A stretch of DNA of 64,000 nt, taken from Mucilaginibacter rubeus (GTDB taxonomy: Bacteria > Bacteroidota > Bacteroidia > Sphingobacteriales > Sphingobacteriaceae). Each line of letters opens with the position of its first letter. Positions within the stretch are counted from its first letter, which is position 1. The stretch spans positions 7,440,001 to 7,504,000 of the forward strand of contig NZ_CP043450.1 of the NCBI RefSeq assembly GCF_003286415.2. The letters run 5' to 3'. Positions 8,312 through 17,043 of the stretch are shown here, piece after piece. The notes under the pieces are model-generated. The model worked only from the letters and a program-made list of their open reading frames with translations, ran no database searches and was not told the DNA's origin. The position numbers and the translations under genes are program-made.

Positions 8312-9613
8312 ATGAACCTATTAAGATCAATCCTATTATCTGTTGCAATTACTATCCCGGGAATCTTGTTAGCGCAAAACCGCGTATCCGACAAGGAGCT
8401 GGCAAACAAAATTATGAGCGATAGCCGCCTGGATACAGTAGAGGCCCGTGCTTTACGTTTGTTAACCGGCTTTACCGCGGGTACTTCATACGGCGAAATC
8501 TGGATCCGCGATTTTAATACATTTATTGAAGGCTCTTTAAAGGTTCATAGCAGGGATGAGGTTAAAGAAAAGCTGTTGCTGTTTTTTAAAATTCAGGGTA
8601 AAGACGGCAATATTCCCGACGGCGCTATCCATAAAGATCAGGCAAACGGAGGTTACCAGTATTTATACTCGGAACTGGCCCCCGGCTGGGCTATTCATAA
8701 AAATACCGTGGAAACCGACCAGGAGTCATCGTTGATCCAGGCGGTTAAAAAGTATATTGATATTACCGGCGATAAAAGCATTTTAACTGATACCATAGGC
8801 GGCCGGACAGTAACACAACGCATGGAAGATGCGATGAACTACATCCTGAAATACCGCTGGTCGGCAAAGTATAATTTGGTTATCGGTGCTACTACTGTTG
8901 ACTGGGGCGATGTACAAACGCAGAAAGGTTGGGGCGTTGCAGTCAATGATAAAACAAAATGGGCCATTGATATTTATGATAATGCGATGTTTTTGCTGGC
9001 CATACATGATTTTCTGGCTATGAAGCCAGCCGGTTATAAGGCAAGCAAATATTGGGGGGATTTAGCCATCGGTTTGAAACTAAGAACGAGGCATTACCTG
9101 TGGGATACAAAGGCTGGTAAATATATCCCACATATCTATCTTGATGGCTCGCCATTTCCACCTTCGTTTAATGAGAAACAGATCCTTTATCTCGGCGGCA
9201 CTATATGCGCTGTGAAGGCGGGCCTGAATACGCCAAAGGAGATCATTGCTATCAATAACCAGTTTCTGAAAGCAGCTTCTAAAGAAAAGTATGCTACCAT
9301 CGGCCTTACCGTTTATCCGCCATACCCTCTTGAACAATTTCCAAATATCCCACCATACACTTACCAAAACGGAGGTGACTGGACATGGTTTGGCGGGCGA
9401 ATGATAGCTCCGTTAATTGAAAATAATATGGTTAATGAAGCTTATACCGAATTGAGCCCAATGATTGACCGGGTGCTGAAAAATAAAGGTTTTTTTGAGT
9501 GGTACGATGTGAGAACGGGTGAAGCGAAAGGCTCCGGCGATTTCAGAGGGGAAGCCGGTGTGCTTTATGAAGCTATAAACAGGCTGCGCGGCTGGGTAAA
9601 AGATAATTTGTAA
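8312..9613 (+). CDS. Exported six-hairpin ((alpha/alpha)6) glycosidase-like protein
   Basis: 433 residues with a signal peptide (MNLLRSILLSVAITIPGILLAQ). The mature region looks like an (alpha/alpha)6-barrel enzyme of the GH63/amylo-1,6-glucosidase type. Landmarks are YGEIWIRDFNTFIEG, the acidic VETDQESSLIQAVKKY, TVDWGDVQ, YDNAMFLLAIHDF, and GGDWTWFGGRMIAPLI near the end. The exact glycoside hydrolase family is not certain, and the catalytic acid and base cannot be named with confidence. A divergent GntR/UTRA regulator suggests induction by a sugar. The substrate is unknown. Confidence 0.7.
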   Translation: MNLLRSILLSVAITIPGILLAQNRVSDKELANKIMSDSRLDTVEARALRLLTGFTAGTSYGEIWIRDFNTFIEGSLKVHSRDEVKEKLLLFFKIQGKDGNIPDGAIHKDQANGGYQYLYSELAPGWAIHKNTVETDQESSLIQAVKKYIDITGDKSILTDTIGGRTVTQRMEDAMNYILKYRWSAKYNLVIGATTVDWGDVQTQKGWGVAVNDKTKWAIDIYDNAMFLLAIHDFLAMKPAGYKASKYWGDLAIGLKLRTRHYLWDTKAGKYIPHIYLDGSPFPPSFNEKQILYLGGTICAVKAGLNTPKEIIAINNQFLKAASKEKYATIGLTVYPPYPLEQFPNIPPYTYQNGGDWTWFGGRMIAPLIENNMVNEAYTELSPMIDRVLKNKGFFEWYDVRTGEAKGSGDFRGEAGVLYEAINRLRGWVKDNL

Positions 9614-9772
9614 CTATTTGATTTTAAGTGTGTTTTGGTATGTAAAACTTATAGTGGTAATTGACCTGGCAACAAAACCTGAAAGTATAGCGTATAACAA
9701 CCGGTTCTGCGCTGCAGGGGCAAGTTGACTATCAATACCTTTTTAATTAAAACATATTTAGAAGCTCTTTTA

Positions 9773-11155
9773 ATGAGAAATAACAATTCCTTCATTCGCA
9801 TGGCAGCCGCTTTGCTCATTGTAGCATGCTTTGCCAGATGTTCCAAAAGCGTAAACAAAATTGAAAAGCCGGTAGCGGCTATCCCGGAGCAGGTTAATGC
9901 GCAACAAAGTTTAGCAACTACTGCAGTAAGTACTTACACTTACACCGTTAAAACCACCGACTGGATGGTTGACGGCACCAAGATCCCGGCAGGGGCAACC
10001 ATATATGTTCCGGCAGGTAAACGGGGTTCTTTGCTGCTTAAAAATCTTAAAGGAACAGCCGCTGCCCCCATTATAATCGTTAACAAAGGCGGCAGGGTAT
10101 CTTTTACTACCGAAACCACGGCGTCATACGCGTTTAAAACCCAAAATTGTCAATACTTTAAGGTTATGGGCAATGGGGTATCAACAATCAAGTATGGCTT
10201 TGATGTAAATGGCGGCAACATCGGCATGACCATGGATGACCTGAGTACAGATTTTGAAATTGCAGCGGTTGAGGTGCGTAACAGTGGTTTTGCAGGTATC
10301 ATGGCAAAAACAGATCCTACATGCGATCTTGCAACTCAGCGGGGCAGGTTTGTGATGAAAAACGTTTTTATTCATGATAACTATGTTCATAAAACCGGGG
10401 GCGAAGGTCTTTATATAGGAAATTCATTTTACCAGGATGGTGTTTCAACGTCATGCGGCACTGTTTTGCCACATGATGTAATAAATGCTAAAATCTATAA
10501 AAACCTGGTTGATTCAACAGGTTCTGAAGGTATCCAAGTTGGCAGCGCTACCTCTGGCTGCGAGATCTACAGCAACATCGTTAAAAATCCGGGAAGAAGC
10601 CCATTTTCTGCATACCAGGATAACGGGATCCAGATAGGTGAAGGTACCGGAGGCAAATGTTATAATAACCTGGTTAAAAATGCTCCTGGCGATGGTATTA
10701 TCGTTTTAGGCTGGGGAGATAACGTAGTGTTTAACAACTATATTATAAACTCAAAATCGTACGGCATTTTTGCAGATTCAAGGTATACACCGGGGAAAAA
10801 TTTCCAGTTTATCAACAATACCATCATTGGTTCGGTATTAGGGGGAATAAAGCTAAATTCTGAAACTATCCCTATGAATACTGTTATTAACAACGTATTT
10901 ATACAATCAGCATCGGTACAGGCTATCATCAGAAAAAGTACCGGCGTTAAACTAACAGCGGCAACTAATTATGTTAACGCAGACGTAAATACCTGCAAGT
11001 TTGTAAATTACGGCGCAGACAATTTCCATTTGCAATCATCGTCGCCGCTTATTAATAAAGGAACAAATGTTTTATCATACGGCGTGAAATTTGATTATTA
11101 TAACGCTGTGCGTCCTTCAGGTACCGCGTTTGACATCGGCGCTACCGAGTATTAA
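9773..11155 (+). CDS. Right-handed beta-helix lipoprotein
   Basis: About 460 residues from ATG 9773; the in-frame TTG at 9725 is rejected because the signal peptide starts at ATG. A lipobox (CFARC) anchors it in a membrane. The body is a parallel beta-helix with repeated short strands such as NNVFIHDNYVH, NAKIYKNLVDSTGSEGIQVG and YNNLVKNAPGDGIIVLG. The C-terminus ends in AFDIGATEY, common in secreted beta-helix proteins of Bacteroidota. Such proteins bind or cleave polysaccharides (pectate-lyase-like), but no catalytic set is evident. Confidence 0.8.
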   Translation: MRNNNSFIRMAAALLIVACFARCSKSVNKIEKPVAAIPEQVNAQQSLATTAVSTYTYTVKTTDWMVDGTKIPAGATIYVPAGKRGSLLLKNLKGTAAAPIIIVNKGGRVSFTTETTASYAFKTQNCQYFKVMGNGVSTIKYGFDVNGGNIGMTMDDLSTDFEIAAVEVRNSGFAGIMAKTDPTCDLATQRGRFVMKNVFIHDNYVHKTGGEGLYIGNSFYQDGVSTSCGTVLPHDVINAKIYKNLVDSTGSEGIQVGSATSGCEIYSNIVKNPGRSPFSAYQDNGIQIGEGTGGKCYNNLVKNAPGDGIIVLGWGDNVVFNNYIINSKSYGIFADSRYTPGKNFQFINNTIIGSVLGGIKLNSETIPMNTVINNVFIQSASVQAIIRKSTGVKLTAATNYVNADVNTCKFVNYGADNFHLQSSSPLINKGTNVLSYGVKFDYYNAVRPSGTAFDIGATEY

Positions 11156-11174
11156 TATTGGCCGTAACTGGCAT

Positions 11175-11211
11175 AAAAAAGCGCTTTAGTTTTTTACTAA
11201 AGCGCTTTTTT
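11175..11211. terminator. Bidirectional rho-independent terminator
   Basis: AAAAAAGCGCTTTAG and CTAAAGCGCTTTTTT form a perfect stem around a short T-rich loop. A and T tracts on both sides let it work in either direction. It separates the beta-helix gene from the convergent reductase-like gene. Confidence 0.9.
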
Positions 11212-11270
11212 ATGTTATAGATCTTTGAATTACTCGTCTTGCTGATACAACCCTTCCCGGAAAAAAACTG

Positions 11271-11834
11271 CTATTTTTTTATTTCATAGCACAGTTCCAC
11301 CATTCCGTTTTTGTAGGCGGTTACGTTGCTTAAGTGCAGGGCTTGTTCTTGCCCTATCTCGTCAAAAAAGGGTGTTCCGCCCCCCAGAATAATCGGTAAA
11401 ATGGATTGCCTTATTTCATCGGCCAGGTTTAAACGAATGAAATCTTTGGTAAGCTCAGCGCCGCCAACGAGCCAGACATTTTTATAGTTTGGTTTTAGCT
11501 TTTCGTCTACGAGTATTTCCAGGTCTCCCGAATAAATTTCAACATTTTGTCTTTCAACCGGGAGATTCCTGTGGGTTAATACTATTGTAGGTACATCGCC
11601 GTAAACCCACCCGTATGATTTTGAAAGCTCCAGCGCGAGCTCATAGGTATGGGAGCCCATGATGTAGCAATCTATCTTTTTAAGAAACTCCGCTGCTTCC
11701 TCTTGGGTAACGGTAACTCCTTTTTCGTAGCTATCGGATGTTTCAAACCATGAAATGCTGTTGTCTTTTCTGGCAATATAGCCATCAAGACTTGATACCA
11801 TGTGGATGGTTATTTTAAATGGATCTGTAGCCAT
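11271..11834 (-). CDS. Dihydrofolate reductase-family protein (RibD C-terminal type)
   Basis: 187 residues. It opens with ITIHMVSSLDGYIARKDNSI, typical of RibD_C/DHFR-like reductases. It also has DCYIMGSHTYE, the nucleotide-binding region VWLVGGAELTKDFI, and the family ending (SILPIILGGGTPFF). No deaminase domain is present, so it is not a complete riboflavin enzyme. Members of this stand-alone group are NADPH-dependent reductases of unknown substrate. Confidence 0.88.
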   Translation of the reverse strand: MATDPFKITIHMVSSLDGYIARKDNSISWFETSDSYEKGVTVTQEEAAEFLKKIDCYIMGSHTYELALELSKSYGWVYGDVPTIVLTHRNLPVERQNVEIYSGDLEILVDEKLKPNYKNVWLVGGAELTKDFIRLNLADEIRQSILPIILGGGTPFFDEIGQEQALHLSNVTAYKNGMVELCYEIKK

Positions 11835-12162
11835 TTTACATTATTTAAGAGTGTGCTTTATGGGGTTATTATTGGCTTAATTGGGATCGAAAGGCATCCT
11901 CCTCCTGAAAAAAACAGCTAAGATGGCAGCCACACAAATGTAGAAAAACGGATTATTGCTACAAATAGTGGGTGTTATTTCAGCGGGGAATAAACAAACG
12001 CAAAAGTTCTTATTCTGATGGATGTATACGTTTTGTTAAGTCCGTTGATCCTTTTTAAGAGATATTGAGAATGAATTAATAACATAAATTTAATATTTAC
12101 AATTCATTGGCTTGTTAAACTTTGTTTAGTTTTGCTAAACATTGACACCTTAAGCCAATTAA
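11835..12162. promoter_or_regulatory. Divergent intergenic region with candidate promoter and operator for the phosphonate operon
   Basis: The 328-base gap separates two divergent genes. TAGTTTTG (12127-12134) fits the Bacteroidota -7 consensus TAnnTTTG, with TTG at 12107-12109 as a poor -33 element (17-base spacer). The -7 box lies within the inverted repeat GTTTAG-TTTTG-CTAAAC (12124-12140), so a dimeric repressor there would block the promoter. No regulator gene is adjacent. Confidence 0.4.
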
Positions 12163-13470
12163 ATGTCTTTTCAGAATAACTCCGAAAGGTTAAAAAAGGT
12201 ATTTGCCAATCCTGCATGGTCGTTGATCGCGGCGTTTGGTACTTATTTTTGCATGTACGGCTACCGGAAACCCTACACGGCGGCGGCGTTTGCTGATGCC
12301 GGTTTATGGGGCTTAAGTTACAAGTTTGGGATGATCATTGCCCAAACCATAGGCTATGTACTGGCAAAATGGGTGGGTATTAAATTCGTTTCGGAAATAA
12401 GGCCCGCAAGGCGCATCCGCGCTATCATCATGTTGATAGGTTTCGCCGAGCTGATGCTGTTGCTTTTTGCATTGGTTCCCCGCCCCTGGAATTTAACTTT
12501 CATGTTATTAAACGGTTTACCCTTAGGTGTGATATTTGGTTTGGTGCTCAGCTTTTTAGAAGGACGTAAACAAACCGAATTTTTAATTGCCGGGCTTTGC
12601 GCAAGCTTTATCCTGTCGGATGGGGTATCAAAATCGGTAGGGGCTTTTTTGTTAACCGTGGGTGTTAACGAAAACTGGATGCCCTTTGTCGCCGGACTGG
12701 TGTTTATGTTGCCGGCACTATTGTTTATTATCATGCTGGCCTGTGTGCCGCGGCCTACTGTTACTGACGTAAGTTCACGTTCGGCAAGGGAGCCAATGAC
12801 AGGTGCCGACAGGTGGCACTTTTTTAATAAATACGCGCCGGGCTTACTGGCCATTATAGCTGTTTACCTGTTTGTTACCTTGCTGCGTAGTGTAAGGGCC
12901 GATTTTGCCGTTGAATTATGGGCAGGCCTTGGCTATAAGCAAACACCGCAACTGTTCACAACTTCCGAGTTGATAGTTTCATTTTGTGTTATTGTAGTTA
13001 CGGGCCTTACTGTACTTATCAAAAATCATTACCGGGCGTTCAGTCTTTCCATGCTCACCAGTTTTACCGGTTTTCTGATCCTGCTGCTGGCCCTTGCCGG
13101 TTTATATGGCGGTATGGGAAAATTTACGTTTATGGTATTGGTTGGCCTGGGTGTTTATCTGCCCTATGTAGCTGTGCACGCGGTTATTTTTGAGCGGCTC
13201 ATCGCTATTACACGCGAGTGTGCAACGGTTAGTTTCCTGATGTATGTGGTTGACTCGGTTGGGTACACGGGCTACATCGGGTTGATGCTTTTACGGTATT
13301 TTACACATACCACCGATTCCGTATTATCACTCTTTTTACAAATGTGCACCTTCCTTGGTATAGCCGGGATGCTGCTGATGGTATTCGGTCATTTATATTT
13401 TAAATCAAAATTAAAACCCCATGTTCAAAGAAACACCAAACTTCCCGCCGGGCAAAGCTATAGTGTTTGA
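12163..13470 (+). CDS. DUF5690-type MFS-like membrane transporter
   Basis: 435 residues with about 12 hydrophobic segments. It resembles the DUF5690 group of major-facilitator-like proteins; the opening block ending in CMYGYRKPYTAA is similar to that of glycerol-3-phosphate-type antiporters. It is the first gene of a three-gene operon, and its end overlaps the dehydrogenase gene by 50 bases in another frame. By position it is the likely importer of a phosphonate or its breakdown product; the substrate is inferred from the neighbours only. Confidence 0.75.
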   Translation: MSFQNNSERLKKVFANPAWSLIAAFGTYFCMYGYRKPYTAAAFADAGLWGLSYKFGMIIAQTIGYVLAKWVGIKFVSEIRPARRIRAIIMLIGFAELMLLLFALVPRPWNLTFMLLNGLPLGVIFGLVLSFLEGRKQTEFLIAGLCASFILSDGVSKSVGAFLLTVGVNENWMPFVAGLVFMLPALLFIIMLACVPRPTVTDVSSRSAREPMTGADRWHFFNKYAPGLLAIIAVYLFVTLLRSVRADFAVELWAGLGYKQTPQLFTTSELIVSFCVIVVTGLTVLIKNHYRAFSLSMLTSFTGFLILLLALAGLYGGMGKFTFMVLVGLGVYLPYVAVHAVIFERLIAITRECATVSFLMYVVDSVGYTGYIGLMLLRYFTHTTDSVLSLFLQMCTFLGIAGMLLMVFGHLYFKSKLKPHVQRNTKLPAGQSYSV

Positions 13471-14512
13471 AGGGCCTGGAAAGCCTTTTCGCACGGTTGA
13501 GGGAAATATCTTCCTTGACAAGGAATCGATATTGGTCAGAAACCGTTATACCACGCTTTGCGGCAGTGATATTCACACTTTTTGCGGTCACCGTAAAGAA
13601 CCCGATGAGGTAGTTTTAGGCCATGAAATTGCAGGCGATATACTATGGCTACCACAAGGGGAAACAGTAAAGGATATGAGGGGCGAAACTGTTGCCGTAG
13701 GCGACCGGGTTACCTGGTCTATTTTCACGGTGCCGCCGGGCATTGAAGCGCCAAGACCTGATCTGCCTCAAAAAAGCGAACAGTTATTTAAGTATGGACA
13801 TGCCCAGGCCTCAACCCACGACCTGTTCAATGGCGGCCTTGCCGATTATTGTGTATTACGGCCAAATACAGCTTTTCTGAAAATATCTCCGGAAATTCCG
13901 CTAAAGGTTGCAGCTACCATTAGTTGTGCGCATGCAACGGTAGCAGGCGCGTTAAGGGTTGCCGGTGATATAGCCGGTAAAAGCGTGCTTGTTTTTGGCG
14001 CGGGGCTGCTGGGGATATCCTGCGTATCCATGTGCCGGGAAGCAGGAGCCAAATGGGTAGGGCTTATTGATAATGATGAATTACGTCTGGCCTGGGGGCC
14101 AAAATTCGGCGCCGATGAAATATATACCTTTGCAAAAAACAATGATACAGGGCGTTTTATATGGCCCGATGTCGACCTGGTGTTTGACATGACAGGACAT
14201 CCTGAAGCGATGAAAGCCGGTGTTGAATCGCTTGCACTTGGTGGCAGCGCCATTTGGATAGGCGCTGTATTTCCGGCTGCTCCCGTACCTGTCGACGCGC
14301 AGCTGATTGTTCGCCGTGTGCTCGGAATAAAAGGGTTGCATAACTATAATTATGACGACTTTTTAAAGGCCGCCGTTTTTATTGAAAACAACTATCGCAA
14401 ATACCCTTTTGAACAACTGGTAGAAAAGGAATTTACCCTCAACGAAGTCGACAATGCTTTCCGTTACGCCACCGAAAGCAAACCGGTGCGCGTGGGCGTC
14501 GTTATTAATTAA
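13421..14512 (+). CDS. hpnZ: Zinc-binding dehydrogenase, phosphonate-catabolism-associated (HpnZ-like)
   Basis: 363 residues of the medium-chain alcohol dehydrogenase family. The catalytic zinc ligands are in TTLCGSDIHTF (Cys47) and LGHE (His68, Glu69). The NAD-binding glycine motif is VLVFGAGLLG. The closest pattern I recognise is the alcohol dehydrogenase proposed to act in phosphonate breakdown (HpnZ). The lobe that normally holds four structural-zinc Cys here reads FTVPPGIEAPRPDLPQKSEQ with no Cys, so the structural zinc seems lost. It shares an operon with a DUF5690 carrier and a phosphonatase-like hydrolase. Confidence 0.8.
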   Translation: MFKETPNFPPGKAIVFEGPGKPFRTVEGNIFLDKESILVRNRYTTLCGSDIHTFCGHRKEPDEVVLGHEIAGDILWLPQGETVKDMRGETVAVGDRVTWSIFTVPPGIEAPRPDLPQKSEQLFKYGHAQASTHDLFNGGLADYCVLRPNTAFLKISPEIPLKVAATISCAHATVAGALRVAGDIAGKSVLVFGAGLLGISCVSMCREAGAKWVGLIDNDELRLAWGPKFGADEIYTFAKNNDTGRFIWPDVDLVFDMTGHPEAMKAGVESLALGGSAIWIGAVFPAAPVPVDAQLIVRRVLGIKGLHNYNYDDFLKAAVFIENNYRKYPFEQLVEKEFTLNEVDNAFRYATESKPVRVGVVIN

Positions 14513-14537
14513 ACATGAATTTTAAAAGAATATTAAA

Positions 14538-15218
14538 ATGAAGCATAATCTAAAAATGGTCGTTTTTGATATGGCCGGTACAACAGTTAACGAAGATAAC
14601 CTGGTATATAAAACCCTTCAGAAAGCTATTAATGAGGCTGGGTTTGATTTTAACCTTGACCAGGTACTAACCGAAGGTGCCGGTAAAGAAAAAAAGCAGG
14701 CCATCAGATCGGTTTTGGCTGTTTACGCTAATAATACCGATGAAGAACTGATTGGACAGATTTTTGAGAATTTTATGGAGCAGCTTACAACAGCCTACGC
14801 TACTGCCGATATCCTGCCGCAAAATAATGCTTTAGCCCTTTTTTCGGCATTGAAACAGCGTAATATTTATGCCGTGTTGGATACAGGTTACGATAGGGCA
14901 ACTGCACAATCAATCATCGATAAATTAGGATGGAAAGAAGGTGTTGACTTTGATGCCCTTGTTACCGCTTCGGATGTGAGCAAAAACAGGCCGAACCCTG
15001 ATATGATCCTTTTTGCTATGGATAAATTTGGTATCACCAATGGAAGCGAAGTAGCTAAAGTAGGCGACTCGATCATCGATATTGAAGAAGGCCAAAATGC
15101 CGGTTGCAGCCTAAATATCGGGATAACTACGGGAGCCCATACCGAAGAGCAATTGCTTTCGGCCAAGCCAGACGCGGTTATCAATGATTTGATAGACTTG
15201 CTGCCACTTATTGACTAA
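14538..15218 (+). CDS. Phosphonatase-like HAD hydrolase
   Basis: 226 residues of the HAD superfamily. Motif I is VVFDMAGTTV, with nucleophile Asp11 and Ala13 where most HAD phosphatases have a second Asp; phosphonatases share this Ala. In the cap domain, EGAGKEKKQ places Lys50 where phosphonoacetaldehyde hydrolase has its Schiff-base Lys. Motif III/IV is VGDSIIDIEEGQNAG. The family is the phosphonatase-like group found with HpnZ-type dehydrogenases. It probably cleaves a C-P bond in an aldehyde phosphonate; the exact substrate is unproven. Cytoplasmic, last gene of the operon. Confidence 0.85.
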   Translation: MKHNLKMVVFDMAGTTVNEDNLVYKTLQKAINEAGFDFNLDQVLTEGAGKEKKQAIRSVLAVYANNTDEELIGQIFENFMEQLTTAYATADILPQNNALALFSALKQRNIYAVLDTGYDRATAQSIIDKLGWKEGVDFDALVTASDVSKNRPNPDMILFAMDKFGITNGSEVAKVGDSIIDIEEGQNAGCSLNIGITTGAHTEEQLLSAKPDAVINDLIDLLPLID

Positions 15219-15225
15219 GCTATTA

Positions 15226-15262
15226 AAAGCAATGGCCGGAGTATTGCTCCGGCCATTGCTTT
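15226..15262. terminator. Perfect 16-bp bidirectional terminator
   Basis: AAAGCAATGGCCGGAG pairs perfectly with CTCCGGCCATTGCTTT around a 5-base loop. It is T-rich on the plus side (TTATTTTG). It sits between the convergent phosphonatase-like and Hsp70-like genes and should stop both transcripts. Confidence 0.92.
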
Positions 15263-15284
15263 ATTTTGATGCTTTTATTGCAGA

Positions 15285-16553
15285 TTATTCGGCGAAAAGG
15301 TATCCGCTATAAGCCAATCCTTTGGCGACACTCTTGAAATTATCTCCCGAATTTAGCCGGATATGAGGAAAGCGGTTTTTGAACAGCTTTTGAATGCTGC
15401 CCACCAGTGATGTACCGCCGGTTAAAAACAGGCTGTCGATATTAGCCGGATCGATGTTGTTTTTTGACAGAAACTCATCGAGGTAGTTGGCAATGCGGTT
15501 TACATCTTTAGCGATGATCAGTTCATAGTCGGCTAATGATATTTCTTCATCAATGCGGATATCCATTTTACGGTAGCTAAACTTAGCCGCGCTGGCGGTT
15601 GTAAGCCTGATCTTTGTTTCTTCTATAGATTGAAATACCGAATAGCCCAGGTTATTCTCAATGAGGGTAATGAGGTTTTTAAATTGCGGATCATTGCCCG
15701 AAAAATAGTAGTAATCCTCTATGTCCTTCTGGATACGCAGGCTATTAAAAAAGTTCATTTGTTCCCACGAGCAGATATTGGCAAACAGCGATTTGGGTAC
15801 AGTTAATACCTTACCCGGGGTGGCTTCATACTGCGTGTTTTTACCAAAGTACGGAGTGCCTTTGTCCCACATAAATGCCGAGTCAAAGCTATCCCCGCCA
15901 ATATAAATACCGCCATTGGCCAGGATATCGTTCTGCCGGTCTTTACTGCCGGTTTTGTCGGGGTCAAGAACTAAATAAGTGAAATCCGTAGTACCGCCAC
16001 CAAGGTCGGCTACTAATACATTTTCCTTTTTTTCGAGGCTTTTTTCATAGGCAAAAGCTGCGCCGATAGGCTCAAACTGAAAACGGATCTCTTCAAAACC
16101 GGCAAGCCCAACGGCTTTATTAAGTCGTGTTTGTGCCAGGGTGTCTTTCTTCGTGTCATCGTCATCAAAAAAAACGGGACGGCCGATGATGGCTTTTTTA
16201 CAGTCTTGCCCTGTCAGTTCATCTGCGCGACTTTTCAGTTCTTTTAAAATGATCGCTACGAGTTCGGACGCGTTATATTTCTTGCCCTGGATACGGGTTT
16301 CTATAAAACTACTTCTGGACAGGATCTGTTTTACCGATTTGATAAAGCGCCCCTTCATGTTATCATTAAGGTAGGCTGTTATCGCTTCTTCGCCCACAAC
16401 ATAATTTGGCGTATTGCCCGGGCCCGACTGCGGGTAGAAATAAATGAGCGACGGGATAATGATTGTATTGCTTATTTCTTTCGTTTCTTCGTCGTAAATA
16501 GCAAGGGCCGAGTTGGTTGTCCCAAAATCGATGCCGTATAAAAACTTCTTCAT
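15285..16553 (-). CDS. Hsp70-family (YegD-like) ATPase without substrate-binding domain
   Basis: 422 residues comprising essentially only the Hsp70/actin-fold nucleotide-binding domain. Phosphate-1 is GIDFGTTNSALAIY, phosphate-2 is VADLGGGTTDF, and the adenosine motif is LFLTGGTSLVG. The beta-sandwich and lid of DnaK are missing, and the length matches the YegD group. Function of that group is poorly known; a chaperone-like role is inferred. The gene faces a short divergent + strand gene. Confidence 0.88.
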   Translation of the reverse strand: MKKFLYGIDFGTTNSALAIYDEETKEISNTIIIPSLIYFYPQSGPGNTPNYVVGEEAITAYLNDNMKGRFIKSVKQILSRSSFIETRIQGKKYNASELVAIILKELKSRADELTGQDCKKAIIGRPVFFDDDDTKKDTLAQTRLNKAVGLAGFEEIRFQFEPIGAAFAYEKSLEKKENVLVADLGGGTTDFTYLVLDPDKTGSKDRQNDILANGGIYIGGDSFDSAFMWDKGTPYFGKNTQYEATPGKVLTVPKSLFANICSWEQMNFFNSLRIQKDIEDYYYFSGNDPQFKNLITLIENNLGYSVFQSIEETKIRLTTASAAKFSYRKMDIRIDEEISLADYELIIAKDVNRIANYLDEFLSKNNIDPANIDSLFLTGGTSLVGSIQKLFKNRFPHIRLNSGDNFKSVAKGLAYSGYLFAE

Positions 16554-16755
16554 AACAGGAGGGATAAAACGATAAAAATTTGCGGACGGCGAAGGTATAA
16601 AAAAAGCGTAGCGGTAACAAACTAATATCAGCCAATATAGTATCGTTTTTTTGTGGAGATGATGGTGTATTATTTCTTCGAGGTGATCAAACCATAATTA
16701 AGCGGCCTGTTGGAAGCAATAACAAGAGGCCGTTCATTAATTGATCAAAACACTT

Positions 16756-17040
16756 ATGAAACCATTTGAAATCAGGGTTGGCCAAAGTCAGCAACTGTTA
16801 AGGTTTGAACCGCAGACACAACCCAATACCTTTAAAATTTATGCCGTCGACAAAGCAGAAGATTGGCTGAACCGGGAACAGGCGAGATCTGTTGATCTGC
16901 CACCGGATGGCTCCCTCGGAACTATTACCGTACACACTGCCCACCACTTTGATTTTGATGGCGCGGGTGCATTTACCGGTCAGGATTTATCAGCTATGGC
17001 TGCCCAGATCGTATTGCATCCGCAGTTCAAAACGGAATAA
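16756..17040 (+). CDS. Small conserved-looking hypothetical protein
   Basis: 94 residues from ATG 16756; a TTG at 16741 is in frame but less likely. It starts MKPFEIRVGQSQQLLRF and ends with a short stretch LSAMAAQIVLHPQ. There is no signal peptide or membrane segment. I do not recognise the family. Codon use looks ordinary for the region, and its stop is 3 bases from the convergent nuclease gene. Confidence 0.6.
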   Translation: MKPFEIRVGQSQQLLRFEPQTQPNTFKIYAVDKAEDWLNREQARSVDLPPDGSLGTITVHTAHHFDFDGAGAFTGQDLSAMAAQIVLHPQFKTE

Positions 17041-17043
17041 GTC

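Noticed and set aside
9725..9772. N-terminal extension of the beta-helix protein from TTG 9725
   Set aside because: It would put 16 polar residues before a clear lipoprotein signal peptide; ATG 9773 is the sensible start.
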